Positions 23,607 through 31,605 are shown, numbered from the stretch's first letter. The stretch is 37,985 nucleotides of DNA from CAZFCK01 sp964517355 (GCA_964517355.1 CAZFCK010000014.1:1-37985), one strand, 5' to 3'. The notes: generated from the sequence alone by a model not told the origin. Program-made: numbers and translations.

Positions 23607-23643
23607 GGCCGGCCACTCCCGACGTACATGCTACGCTGTCGCA

Positions 23644-23892
23644 TCACTTTATCTCTTCCACGCGATTTTCTTCATAGGAGACCCGGCGCACCGTGCCTTC
23701 CACAAAGACCTTGGCCTCGCCCTGGGCGGAATCGAAAATGGTCCACACGTCCTTACCCATGACGTTTTTGTCCATGTAGAGCTTGTAACGCCCCACTTCC
23801 ACCGGATCGGGAGCGCTTTCGCGCCGCGCCCCCATGCTCAACAGCAGCAACACGCCCAGCAGCATGCCGATGGCCAACGTTTTCCAATCCAT
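23644..23892 (-). CDS. Small membrane-anchored protein of unknown function
   Basis: This 82-residue protein has one hydrophobic segment (about 5-21, LAIGMLLGVLLLLSMGA) preceded by Lys4, so an anchor with the C-terminus outside the cytoplasm is likely. The soluble part reads as beta strands (VGRYKLYMDKNV, WTIFDSAQGEAKVFVEG) and is charged. I do not recognise the family. AAGGAGA six bases before the ATG and the position between aroA and tyrA in the same direction make it a real gene. Repeat element C2 separates it from aroA, so it may be the first gene of a tyrA-trp sub-operon. Nothing links it to aromatic metabolism except location. Confidence 0.75.
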   Translation of the reverse strand: MDWKTLAIGMLLGVLLLLSMGARRESAPDPVEVGRYKLYMDKNVMGKDVWTIFDSAQGEAKVFVEGTVRRVSYEENRVEEIK

Positions 23893-23938
23893 GGCGGTTC
23901 TCCTTGCGTCGTTTTATGCATCAATGCTTAAGATGGGT

Positions 23939-24018
23939 TATTATGGGGCTCCGCCCCACCCCCCGTCAGGGGGGAACGCCCCCCTGGACCCGCGGTTATC
24001 GTAGTTGACATTGTAACT
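23939..24018 (-). repeat. Double-hairpin repeat, family C, copy 2
   Basis: GGGGC-TCC-GCCCC (23945-23957) and CAGGGGGG/CCCCCCTG (23967-23986) repeat the layout at 18154-18235. It sits immediately after the aroA stop codon in the aromatic supra-operon. It may partially terminate or process the long transcript. Confidence 0.7.
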
Positions 24019-24044
24019 ATATACCAACACATGCCATCGCGGTT

Positions 24045-25385
24045 TCAAGCTCCGGGTTCCGTAACGGCCGCCCAAACCTTCCAAAAATCGGGAAACGACT
24101 TGGCCACGCACTCCGGGTTGTCCACCCGTACGGGCGCCCCTTGCGGCACCCCGAGCAGCGCAGCGCTCATGGCCATGCGGTGATCGCCGTAGGTGCGGTA
24201 GGTCTGCGCCAGGTCGGGACGCCCCCGCAGCGGAAGGATGCGCATGCCGTCCGGCATGACCTCCACCCGGGCGCCCGCGCGGCGCAGTTCCCCGGCCGTG
24301 CCGTTCAACCTGTCGCACTCCTTGATCTGCAGATGCGCCACGTTGGAGATAACGGTTTCGCCACTTGCGAACGCTGCGGTCATGGCCACGGTGGGCACGA
24401 GGTCCGGACAATCGCCCATGTCCACGTGCACGCCGCGTAGCGGAGCCGGCGAAACCGTGACCGCGTTTTGCTCCCATTCGACGCGGGCGCCCATTTTCTC
24501 CAGGATATCGGCAATCACCCGGTCGCCCTGCTGCGAATCCCGCGAAACGTTGCGCACGCGCACCGCGCGCGGCCCCAACGCGCCCGCCGCCAGCAGATAG
24601 GAGGCGTTGCTCCAGTCGCCCTCAACCTGCGCCTCGCGCCCCATGTACATGCCGTAGGGCACGTTGAAACGCATGCGTCCCGGCAGCACGCGGCGCAGGG
24701 CGCGCCAGTCCGTTTCCCTCCAAGCATCCTCTTCCCGCACTTCCACCCGCACCTGGGGGCCGAACAGGGCCATGGTCTGCAAGGTGAGCCCCACGTAGGG
24801 CCAGCTCACCCCTTTCTCCCCGCGCACGGACACGGTGAGTGGCCTTCTGGCCAGAGGCGCGGCCAGGAGCAGTCCCGAGACATACTGGCTGCTCTCCTCC
24901 ATGCTGATGGCGACCTCGCCGCCGTTCATGCCCGAGGAACGGATCAGCAGCGGCGGGCAGCCCTCGTTTTCCAGGTAGCGCACTTCCACGCCCAGACTGC
25001 GCACGGCCTCCACCAATTCGCCGATGGGGCGTTCATGCATGCGCCCTCTGCCGAACACCTTGAAATCGCCGTTGCCCGTGGCCAGCACCGCGGTAAGCAG
25101 GCGGCAGGTGGTGCCGGATTCGCCCACGTCCATGAGCGCGGGGCCCGTGGTTTCCAGCATGCCGCCGGCCAATGTGCCGCAGACTCCCTGGATTTTGTAC
25201 TCTCCATGGCCCAATTTCTCGATGCGCGCGCCTCCGGCCTGCATGCACGCGCGGGTCCGGTCCAGGTCGTCGCTCTCCAGCACCCCGTGCAGCACGGATT
25301 CCCCAACGGCCAGCGACGCGCAGATCACGGCGCGGTGGGATAATGATTTCGAGGCCGGAGCCTGCACCTCTATCGCTTGCGTCAT
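24045..25385 (-). CDS. aroA: 3-phosphoshikimate 1-carboxyvinyltransferase (EPSP synthase)
   Basis: This 446-residue enzyme joins shikimate 3-phosphate and PEP in the sixth step of the shikimate pathway. Motifs in order: ASKSLSHRA with Lys13, Ser14 and Arg18; ESGTTCRLLTAVLA; RPIGELVEAVRSLG; CPDLVPTVAM with the catalytic Asp; and YGDHRMAMSAALLG near the end. The ATG at 25385 has AAGGAGA seven bases upstream; an in-frame extension to 25406 has none and overlaps close to pheA. The position after pheA and before the repeat C2 is co-directional with the rest of the pathway. The middle genes aroD, aroE and aroK and the last gene aroC are not in this window. Confidence 0.97.
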   Translation of the reverse strand: MTQAIEVQAPASKSLSHRAVICASLAVGESVLHGVLESDDLDRTRACMQAGGARIEKLGHGEYKIQGVCGTLAGGMLETTGPALMDVGESGTTCRLLTAVLATGNGDFKVFGRGRMHERPIGELVEAVRSLGVEVRYLENEGCPPLLIRSSGMNGGEVAISMEESSQYVSGLLLAAPLARRPLTVSVRGEKGVSWPYVGLTLQTMALFGPQVRVEVREEDAWRETDWRALRRVLPGRMRFNVPYGMYMGREAQVEGDWSNASYLLAAGALGPRAVRVRNVSRDSQQGDRVIADILEKMGARVEWEQNAVTVSPAPLRGVHVDMGDCPDLVPTVAMTAAFASGETVISNVAHLQIKECDRLNGTAGELRRAGARVEVMPDGMRILPLRGRPDLAQTYRTYGDHRMAMSAALLGVPQGAPVRVDNPECVAKSFPDFWKVWAAVTEPGA

Positions 25386-25415
25386 TTTACTTCTCCTTGC
25401 CGGCATGTGCGCCGC

Positions 25416-26573
25416 TCATACGGCGGCGTGGCCGGGCGATACCGCGTCGATCTGCGGCCCGGCGGGATAACTGCCCAGGACCCGCAACGTGTGGCACGCA
25501 TGGGCCAGTTCCCGGAGCACCTGGCTGTAGCGCTCCTGTTCCAAATCGCACTCCACATCCACGAAAAACACATATTTCCACTTTTCGCTACGCATGGGGC
25601 GCGATTCCAGCTTCTTCATGTTGATGCCCTCGCGCGCCAGCAGCTCCAGCACCGCGACCAGGCTGCCGGGTTTGTCCGGCAGGGTGAAGAGCATGCTCGT
25701 CTTGTCCTTTGCGCCCTGGGTGGAAGCCTTGGCGCCGATGATCACGAAACGGGTCCAGTTGTCGGGCAGATCCTCTATGCCCTGGGCCAGAACGCGCAGC
25801 CCCAGCATTGAACCGAGGGCCATGTGCCCGATGGCCGCCGCGCCCTGTTCCCGAGTTTCGGCCACGCGGCGCGCCGCGGCCGCCGTGCTTTCCGTGGGAA
25901 TGATGCGCGCGTCCGGCAGGTGGCTGCGCAACCAGAGGTTGCACTGGGCCAGGGGCTGGGGGTGCGAATACACCACGCGCACCTCGGAAAGGCTGGCGAC
26001 GTTGGAAAGCAGACAGTGGTTGATGCGAAAAAAAATCTCCGACTGGATGAACACGTCGGAACGCAAAAAATGGTCGAGTCCTTCCCCCACGGTGCCCTGC
26101 AGGGAATTTTCCAGGGGAATGATCCCCAGATCCGCTTCCTTGGCGTGCACGGCGTGAAACACGGCGTGCAGATCGGGCATGGGCGCGTATTCCACGCTGC
26201 GTCCCAGAAACTCCAGTCCCGCGAAGTAGGAGAACGTGCCTTCCGGCCCCAGATAGGCCACGCGCTGCGGCCGCTGCAGGCTTCTGGACGATGAAAATAT
26301 CTCGCGGTAAATGGCGCGAAGATGCTCTTCGGGCAAGGGACCGCCATTGCGGGCGAACAATGATTCAAGCACTTCCCTCTCTCGAAAGGGCTTGAAGACG
26401 ATGTCCTTGTTTCCCGCCTTGATGCGCCCCACTTCGAGACTCAGCGCGGCCCTGCGGTTGAGCAGCTCCAATATGGAAGTATCCAATGCGTCAATCTCCT
26501 CGCGCACCTGCGCAAGCCGCTCCCGGGGCCACGGACCCACGTCGCTTTGTTTGTTGGATTCGCTGTTTTCCAT
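25416..26573 (-). CDS. pheA: Bifunctional chorismate mutase / prephenate dehydratase (P-protein)
   Basis: This 385-residue three-domain protein has an AroQ chorismate mutase (about 15-98, REEIDALDTSILELLNRR), a prephenate dehydratase (about 103-283, YLGPEGTFS, and the TRF catalytic motif at 274-276) and a C-terminal ACT domain (about 290-365, PDKPGSLV and the phenylalanine-binding ESRP). It converts chorismate to phenylpyruvate and should be inhibited by phenylalanine. It also supplies prephenate to the mutase-less TyrA encoded downstream. The ATG lies one base after the DHQ synthase II stop, and AAGGG is three bases upstream, so translation is likely coupled. Confidence 0.96.
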   Translation of the reverse strand: MENSESNKQSDVGPWPRERLAQVREEIDALDTSILELLNRRAALSLEVGRIKAGNKDIVFKPFREREVLESLFARNGGPLPEEHLRAIYREIFSSSRSLQRPQRVAYLGPEGTFSYFAGLEFLGRSVEYAPMPDLHAVFHAVHAKEADLGIIPLENSLQGTVGEGLDHFLRSDVFIQSEIFFRINHCLLSNVASLSEVRVVYSHPQPLAQCNLWLRSHLPDARIIPTESTAAAARRVAETREQGAAAIGHMALGSMLGLRVLAQGIEDLPDNWTRFVIIGAKASTQGAKDKTSMLFTLPDKPGSLVAVLELLAREGINMKKLESRPMRSEKWKYVFFVDVECDLEQERYSQVLRELAHACHTLRVLGSYPAGPQIDAVSPGHAAV

Positions 26574-26574
26574 G

Positions 26575-27555
26575 TTACCCTTCTTTGATCTCCTCGGTGA
26601 TGCGCATGCCGAAATGGCGCCCCGCCACATCCGTGCGGCACAAGACCTTGTCTCCCACTTGCAGGGAAACCACGCTCACCGGGGAGCCGTCCGGACGCAC
26701 CAGGCGGATGGTTTCCGCGTTTTGCAAAAAAATGGCGCCCGCAGCGCCATTGTCGGCCTCGCATGCGGCTTTGATAAGCAGCATGGGGCGGATTTCCACT
26801 TTGGTCCTGCCCACCGTGGCCAAGGTGGTCGCACCCTGGGCGTCCACAATCAGGACCTGCCGCCCGGCGGCCAGCTCCTCCAGGTAGCAGGTTTTGTCGC
26901 CCGGAAGCTGGGCATAGGCGTGCACGGCCCCGGCGTTGATCCTGAAGGGGCGCGCGGCCACGTAGGGGTTGGACTCGGTTTCCGCGTGCACCAGAAAGGT
27001 GAAGGCGCTGGAATTGCCCACCAGCATGCCTTGGCCGGTACGCAGCATGGAAAGGGTGTCGACGCAGACCCGGTGCCCCAATCCCGCGTGTTCGATGGCG
27101 GTGATGGTGGCCGGGACCAAGCCCACGCGCCCCTGGCTGAGTTTCAACTCGCGGACCATCTCCTTAAGCTGGGGAGCGGCTTCGGGCAGTGCAACCACGA
27201 AATCCACGCCGCGCTCCAGGATGCCCGCCGCGAGCACGGCGCGGTCCAGGGACGCGGCCTCGACCCCGAGCCCCGTGTTTTGCGCAAGAATGTTTTCCAC
27301 CGGAATAATCTCCCATCCTTCCTGGAGAATCACGCGGCTTCCGCTCTGCAGGGCCTCCACGGCGCGTTCCTCGTCTTCCTTGGCCTGCAGCTGGATCCGG
27401 ACGAAATCCTCCGGCGCGGCCACCCGCGCCCTGCCCAGGGCGAGTATGTCCTCGTGCCGCTCTTTTTCCGCGATAATGCCGTCCACTCCGGACTCCAGGG
27501 CCAGGGTCAGCAGTTTCTTGTCGAACGGAACAGCTTTAAACCACAATTCTTTCAT
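26575..27555 (-). CDS. 3-dehydroquinate synthase II (archaeal-type)
   Basis: This 326-residue enzyme catalyses NAD-dependent oxidative deamination and cyclisation of ADH to 3-dehydroquinate, replacing the classical AroB. The hallmark block is visible near residues 165-215: RVCVDTLSMLRTGQG, MLVGNSSAFTFLVHAE, NPYVAARPFRINAGAVHAY. It begins KELWFKAVPFDKKL, as in the family. The ATG at 27555 follows GGGAG by five bases; a GTG two codons earlier is possible. It lies nine bases after the ADH-synthase-like gene, which makes its substrate. This pairing is best known from methanogens and from Desulfovibrio. Confidence 0.96.
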   Translation of the reverse strand: MKELWFKAVPFDKKLLTLALESGVDGIIAEKERHEDILALGRARVAAPEDFVRIQLQAKEDEERAVEALQSGSRVILQEGWEIIPVENILAQNTGLGVEAASLDRAVLAAGILERGVDFVVALPEAAPQLKEMVRELKLSQGRVGLVPATITAIEHAGLGHRVCVDTLSMLRTGQGMLVGNSSAFTFLVHAETESNPYVAARPFRINAGAVHAYAQLPGDKTCYLEELAAGRQVLIVDAQGATTLATVGRTKVEIRPMLLIKAACEADNGAAGAIFLQNAETIRLVRPDGSPVSVVSLQVGDKVLCRTDVAGRHFGMRITEEIKEG

Positions 27556-27564
27556 GACCACTCC

Positions 27565-28362
27565 CTAATCCTTAAGCGTTTCCAAGGCCTGATCCACGCC
27601 CATTTCGTCGTGCACGATGCCGTGTACGGCGGCGAGCAGCCTGGAAGGCGTGCGATGCTGAAAAATGTTGCGCCCCACGGACAGTCCATGGGCCCCGGCC
27701 TGGACGGCGTCTCTGACCATGGCCAGCAAGGCCTCGTCGGAATCGAGCTTCGGCCCGCCGGCGATGACCACGGGAATACACACGCCCGCGACCACCTTGG
27801 CGAAGGTTTCGATATCGCCGGTGTAATTGACCTTGACCACGTCGGCGCCGAGTTCCTCGCCCACACGGGCGCAATGGGCCACCACATCGGGATCGTATTC
27901 GTTTTTGATCTTTGGTCCGCGCGCGTAGACCATGGCGATCATGGGCATGCCCCAATCCGCGGCCTTTTCCGCGCATTCGCCGACTTCCTTGAGCATTTCG
28001 CGCTCGGCCTCGTCGCCGAGGTTGATATGCACGGAGATGCCGTCCGCGCCCTGCTTCAGGGATTCCTCAACACTGCCCACCAGGGTCTTGGCATTGGGAT
28101 AGGGCGACATGGCCGTACTTCCGGAAAGATGCAGAATGAGCCCTATGTCGCGGCCGCGGGTGCGGTGGCCGCAACGCACCAGCCCTTTGTGCATGAGCAC
28201 GGCGTTGGCGCCGCCCTCGGCGATCTGGTTCACGGTCTCCTTGAGATCCACCAGGCCGTGGATGGGGCCGACCGTAAAACCGTGATCCAGAGGCACGATG
28301 ATGGTGCGGTTCGTGTTCCTGTCGAAAATCCGCTCACGTCTGATAGCTTTCCCAACTCTCAT
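27565..28362 (-). CDS. ADH synthase-like class I aldolase, copy 2
   Basis: This 265-residue DhnA/LsrF-type class I aldolase is probably a 2-amino-3,7-dideoxy-D-threo-hept-6-ulosonate (ADH) synthase, which condenses aspartate semialdehyde with a ketosugar phosphate. Active-site residues by alignment with the methanogen enzyme: Asp26 in PLDHG, Tyr146 in YARGPKI, and Schiff-base Lys177 in VVKVNYTGD. By hand count it is about 66 percent identical to the protein encoded just upstream. AAGGAGA is eight bases before the ATG. It is next to DHQ synthase II, so it is the better candidate for the ADH step, while its twin may make the sugar precursor or be redundant. Confidence 0.9.
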   Translation of the reverse strand: MRVGKAIRRERIFDRNTNRTIIVPLDHGFTVGPIHGLVDLKETVNQIAEGGANAVLMHKGLVRCGHRTRGRDIGLILHLSGSTAMSPYPNAKTLVGSVEESLKQGADGISVHINLGDEAEREMLKEVGECAEKAADWGMPMIAMVYARGPKIKNEYDPDVVAHCARVGEELGADVVKVNYTGDIETFAKVVAGVCIPVVIAGGPKLDSDEALLAMVRDAVQAGAHGLSVGRNIFQHRTPSRLLAAVHGIVHDEMGVDQALETLKD

Positions 28363-28392
28363 GTCGCGATCTCCTTTTGCTTGCGGCGTGGC

Positions 28393-29196
28393 CTACGCGG
28401 CGTCGCCAAGATGTTCCAAAGCCTGTTCCACGTCCCAATCCTCATGCACGATGCCGTGCAGGGCTTCGCACAGCATGGAGGGGTTCTTGTGCTGAAACAC
28501 GTTGCGCCCCACGGAGAGTCCGGCCCCTCCGGCCTGAATGGAGTCGTGCACCATGCGCAGGATGTCTTCGGTGTTTTCCATTTTCTCTCCCCCCGCGATG
28601 ACAACGGGCACGCAGCAGGCGTCCACCACGTCGGAGAAGGACTCCACGTCTCCGGTGTAATTGACTTTAATGACATCCGCACCGAGTTCCTGTCCCACGC
28701 GGGCACAATGTTTGACAATTTCGGGATCATACTCGTTTTCGATCTTGGGCCCGCGCGCGTACATCATGGCCAGCACGGGAATGCCCCAGTATGAGGCCTG
28801 GGTGGCGATGTTGCCCAAATCCTGCAGCATGCGGCTTTCCGTTTCGTCGCCCAGGTTCACATGGAGGGAAACCGCGTCCGCGCCCATGCGGATGGCGTCT
28901 TCCACTCCGGCGACCAAAATTTTCGCGTTGGGGAAAGGTGACAATTTTGTACTTGCGGAAAGGTGGAGGATGAGCCCGATGTCGCGGCCATAGCCCCTGT
29001 GCGTGCAGCGGGGCAGTCCCTTATGCATGAGCACGGCGTTGGCGCCGCCGTCGGCCACGCGGTTCACCGTGCCCTTGAAATCGACAAGTCCATAGATGGG
29101 GCCGACAGTGACGCCGTGGTCCATGGGAACGATGATGGTTCTTCTGGTGTTGCGATTGAAGATGCGTTCGAGTCTGATTTCTTTTCCAAGCAGCAT
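28393..29196 (-). CDS. ADH synthase-like class I aldolase, copy 1
   Basis: This 267-residue paralogue of the next gene keeps the same catalytic set (Asp26 in PMDHG, Tyr146, Lys177 in VIKVNYTGD). The phosphate-binding end, AGGEK and GLSVGRN, is intact, so both copies look active. It is first in the aromatic supra-operon and has the best ribosome site (AGGAGGG, five bases before the ATG). In methanogens a related aldolase makes the 6-deoxy-5-ketofructose phosphate used by ADH synthase; this copy could do that, or the two may differ in feedback or expression. Which of the two does which cannot be read from sequence alone. Confidence 0.88.
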   Translation of the reverse strand: MLLGKEIRLERIFNRNTRRTIIVPMDHGVTVGPIYGLVDFKGTVNRVADGGANAVLMHKGLPRCTHRGYGRDIGLILHLSASTKLSPFPNAKILVAGVEDAIRMGADAVSLHVNLGDETESRMLQDLGNIATQASYWGIPVLAMMYARGPKIENEYDPEIVKHCARVGQELGADVIKVNYTGDVESFSDVVDACCVPVVIAGGEKMENTEDILRMVHDSIQAGGAGLSVGRNVFQHKNPSMLCEALHGIVHEDWDVEQALEHLGDAA

Positions 29197-29273
29197 GGCA
29201 CCCTCCTGGGTAGTTGCCCCCCAAGTACGGCGGAAGCGCCGTTGAGGCCGGGTCTCCGGCGGCTTTGGTCAAG

Positions 29274-29305
29274 AAAAAAGGGCCGCCGGCTTGTGCCCGC
29301 GGCCC
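29274..29305 (-). promoter_or_regulatory. Leader terminator hairpin, candidate attenuator of the aromatic operon
   Basis: On the minus strand GGGCCGC pairs with GCGGCCC around a GC-rich loop and runs into six T residues, inside the leader and about 80 bases before the first aldolase ATG. Its 3' arm can also pair with GCCGCCGG further downstream (29254-29261), an alternative fold. A minus frame just upstream has two nearby TGG codons but no start codon, so a leader peptide is not shown. Confidence 0.55.
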
Positions 29306-29453
29306 TTTTGGAGGTTTAGTTTCTCGTGTTCGCTTACACGTATGCACCACTCCCTGGACCACGGACGTGACTAAACCAATACCAAAAATAAAAAAACACG
29401 GTGTTGGTAAAAGAGACCTGGTTCAGGCAATGGATGGAGTTATGCATAGCGAG

Positions 29454-29483
29454 TGGATACGTGTCGGCAGTTCTGTTTGTCAA
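29454..29483 (-). promoter_or_regulatory. Candidate sigma-70 promoter of the aromatic supra-operon
   Basis: On the minus strand a perfect TTGACA (29483-29478) lies 18 bases before TATCCA (29459-29454). The expected start near 29446 gives a leader of about 250 bases ahead of the first aldolase gene. Confidence 0.55.
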
Positions 29484-29666
29484 GTTTTTTTTGGACGCGG
29501 GCGGAAAAAAAGATTCCGCCGCCGCGGCATGCTATTTTTACTCTTTTTTACAAAATAGAAATTTTCACTTCATAATAATTTTCATTATTGTTAATTTTTA
29601 TCTTTTTTAACGCATCAAAAAACCTCATCGCCAAGAAAATATAGTAATATTAAAGTGTTGTGCAAA

Positions 29667-29682
29667 TGGCCCCCTTTTTGCT
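29667..29682 (+). promoter_or_regulatory. Sigma-54 (RpoN) promoter of amtB-P-II
   Basis: TGGCCCCCTTTTTGCT matches the -24/-12 consensus TGGCACG-N4-TTGCW, with exactly ten bases between the GG and GC elements. It lies 55 bases before the amtB start. Sigma-54 control by an NtrC-like activator under nitrogen limitation is the family norm. Confidence 0.85.
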
Positions 29683-29737
29683 TTGCCCCGAGTGCGGATA
29701 AAACAACGATCAGGACAACACTTAAAGGAGGATCCAT

Positions 29738-31120
29738 ATGGTTTCCAAGTCTTTTTCCCGCAAAAGCGCCCTCACGGCGCTCGCCGGCGCGGCGCTGCTG
29801 GGCTCGCTCCTGACGCCCACGGCGGCACTGGCCGAAGATGTTGAAGTGCTGACCCAAAGCAACGGCAATATCCTCTGGACGCTCATCGCCGCCATCTTGG
29901 TCATGTTCATGCAGCCGGGCTTCGCCTGCGTGGAATGCGGCTTCACCCGCGCCAAAAACGCCGGCAACATCCTGATGAAAAACTTCATCGATTTCGCCGC
30001 TGGCTCGCTCATCTTTTTCCTCGTGGGTTTTGGGCTCATGTTCGGCACGGACATCGGCGGCTTTATCGGCGCTTCGGGGTTCGCCCTGAACGGCGTCACC
30101 GGGCTGGACCCCGACGGTCAGTGGACTCTGACCTTCTGGTTCTTCCAGAGCGTGTTCGCGGCCACCGCGGCCACCATCGTTTCCGGCGCCATCGCCGAAC
30201 GCACCAAATTCTCGGCCTACCTCATCATCACCGTGCTGATCACCGCTCTCATCTACCCCATTTCCGGGCATTGGAGCTGGGGCAGCCTGTGGCTGGGCGA
30301 CGCCGGCGCAGGCTGGCTGGAAGGTTTCGGCTTCACCGACTTCGCGGGCTCCACGGTGGTCCATTCCGTCGGCGCGTGGTGCGGCCTGGCCGGAGCCCTG
30401 GTCCTGGGACCGCGCATGGGTAAATACGGCGCGGACGGCGCCCCTCGAGCCATTCCGGGCCACAACATCCCCCTGGCGGGACTCGGCGTGTTCATCCTCT
30501 GGTTCGGCTGGTTCGGCTTCAACCCCGGCTCCACCACCACCGCCGACGGCACCATAGGCTTCATCGCGGTGAACACCACCCTGGCCGCGGCCGCCGGGCT
30601 GCTGGGCGCCATGATCACCGCCTGGACCCGTTACGGCAAGCCCGACGTCTCCATGTCCATGAACGGCGCGCTCGCCGGGTTGGTGGCCATCACCGCCGGC
30701 TGCTACAACGTCTCCCCGGCCGCTTCCATGGTCATCGGCCTGACCGCCGGCGTCATCGTGGTGCTCTCCGTGGAATTCATCGACAAGGTGCTCAAGATCG
30801 ACGATCCCGTGGGCGCGGTTTCCGTACACGGCACCTGCGGCGCATGGGGCACCATTTGCGTGGGGCTCTTCGCGACTCCCGAGTTCGGCGGCGGCGTCAC
30901 CGGCCTTTTCTACGGCGGCGGCGTACAGCAGCTCCTCGTGCAGCTCCTGGGCGTGGCTGTGGTCTTCGTCTGGGCCTTCGGCTGCGGCTACGTGGTCTTC
31001 AAGCTCGCCGACCTGATCCTGGGCGTGCGCGTGAGCGAGGAAGAGGAACTCAAGGGCCTGGACATCTCCGAACACGGCAACGAGGCCTACAGCGGCTTCC
31101 AGCTCTTTTCCGTAGAGTAA
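29738..31120 (+). CDS. amtB: Ammonium transporter
   Basis: This 460-residue AmtB/Rh-family channel has a cleavable signal peptide (about 1-32, ending ALAED) and eleven transmembrane helices. The conserved pore aspartate is Asp201 in TDFAGSTVVH, and the twin histidines are His209 and His364 (SVHGTCGAWG). The C-terminal tail (about 430-460, VSEEEELKGLDISEHG) is the cytosolic segment that interacts with P-II proteins. AAGGAGG lies seven bases before the ATG. A sigma-54 promoter precedes it, and the P-II gene follows by 25 bases, so the pair is an operon for ammonium uptake under nitrogen limitation. Confidence 0.97.
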   Translation: MVSKSFSRKSALTALAGAALLGSLLTPTAALAEDVEVLTQSNGNILWTLIAAILVMFMQPGFACVECGFTRAKNAGNILMKNFIDFAAGSLIFFLVGFGLMFGTDIGGFIGASGFALNGVTGLDPDGQWTLTFWFFQSVFAATAATIVSGAIAERTKFSAYLIITVLITALIYPISGHWSWGSLWLGDAGAGWLEGFGFTDFAGSTVVHSVGAWCGLAGALVLGPRMGKYGADGAPRAIPGHNIPLAGLGVFILWFGWFGFNPGSTTTADGTIGFIAVNTTLAAAAGLLGAMITAWTRYGKPDVSMSMNGALAGLVAITAGCYNVSPAASMVIGLTAGVIVVLSVEFIDKVLKIDDPVGAVSVHGTCGAWGTICVGLFATPEFGGGVTGLFYGGGVQQLLVQLLGVAVVFVWAFGCGYVVFKLADLILGVRVSEEEELKGLDISEHGNEAYSGFQLFSVE

Positions 31121-31145
31121 ACCGTTCACACCAGCAGGAGGAAAT

Positions 31146-31472
31146 ATGAAACTCGTCATAGCATATACACGGCCGGAGCGCCTCACAGCCATCAAGCAGG
31201 CGCTTTACGCGAAGCAGTTCTACAGCATGTCCGTCACCAACATCCTCGGCTCGGGCAGGCAAAAGGGCTTCACCGAAACCTACCGCGGCGTGGTCATTGA
31301 AATGAATCTGCTCAAGAAAGTCCGCATCGAAGTGGGTGTGGCGGACGACAAGTTGGGCGACTGCCTGGAAATCATCCAGGGCGCGGCCAGAACGGGAAAG
31401 GAGGGCGACGGCGTGGTCTTTGTCCTCGATATCGAAAAATCCATGCGCGTGCGCACCGGAGAAGCACTTTAG
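31146..31472 (+). CDS. glnB: P-II nitrogen regulatory protein (lacks Tyr51)
   Basis: This 108-residue P-II trimer subunit would bind ATP/ADP and 2-oxoglutarate and plug AmtB when nitrogen is ample. The T-loop is RQKGFTETYRGVVIEM; Tyr46 is present, but the position equal to E. coli Tyr51, the uridylylation site, is Ile51. The B-loop RTGKEGDG and the C-loop RVRTGE are intact. So ligand sensing is likely but GlnD modification at Tyr51 is not possible. GGAGG lies before the ATG, 25 bases after amtB. A GlnK-like role is inferred from the amtB linkage. Confidence 0.95.
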   Translation: MKLVIAYTRPERLTAIKQALYAKQFYSMSVTNILGSGRQKGFTETYRGVVIEMNLLKKVRIEVGVADDKLGDCLEIIQGAARTGKEGDGVVFVLDIEKSMRVRTGEAL

Positions 31473-31496
31473 GGGGCTTACCCAAAGGGGGGGAAT

Positions 31497-31540
31497 CCGG
31501 GGGAAAGCACCTTGCGCAGGTGCTCCCCCGGAAAATTTTC
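31497..31540 (+). terminator. Terminator-like hairpin after P-II, family D
   Basis: CCGGGGG-AAA-GCACCT pairs with AGGTGC-T-CCCCCGG around TGCGC, about 13 base pairs, followed by AAAATTTTC. It is the only terminator candidate for the amtB operon. The outer arms resemble the hairpin at 37783-37821. Confidence 0.75.
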
Positions 31541-31605
31541 TCGAAACGCCAACCATCCTTTTTGCGAGATCCGAAAATGCGGGGGCACGCGAGGGGGCCG
31601 CTAGC

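Larger units (their letters stand above)
29197..29666. other. Divergent intergenic region between aro operon and amtB
   Basis: This noncoding region of about 470 bases holds the minus-strand aromatic-operon leader (29197-29446) with two stem-loops: the terminator above and ACCAATACC/GGTGTTGGT (29376-29409, one mismatch). The amtB-side half (29535-29620) is very AT-rich, unlike the rest of the window, as expected for a bendable enhancer or IHF-type spacer before a sigma-54 promoter. No reliable ORF is present. Confidence 0.6.

Noticed and set aside
26311..28794. Open frame of 827 codons on the plus strand across pheA, DHQ synthase II and the aldolases
   Set aside because: It is the antisense of well-identified genes in GC-rich DNA; the translation is His/Gly/Gln-rich with no domain and no ribosome site.
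29306..29380. Trp leader peptide with two TGG codons
   Set aside because: The frame (TGG near 29362 and 29350) has an upstream stop and no start codon in between.
29401..29610. Small plus-strand ORF of 69 codons upstream of amtB
   Set aside because: It lies in the divergent promoter region, overlaps the aromatic-operon promoter, and its AT-rich end is only a run of hydrophobic codons.
29615..31195. Open frame of 526 codons on the minus strand opposite amtB
   Set aside because: Antisense shadow; composition is Glu/Ala/Gly/His-rich without domains, and amtB is unambiguous.
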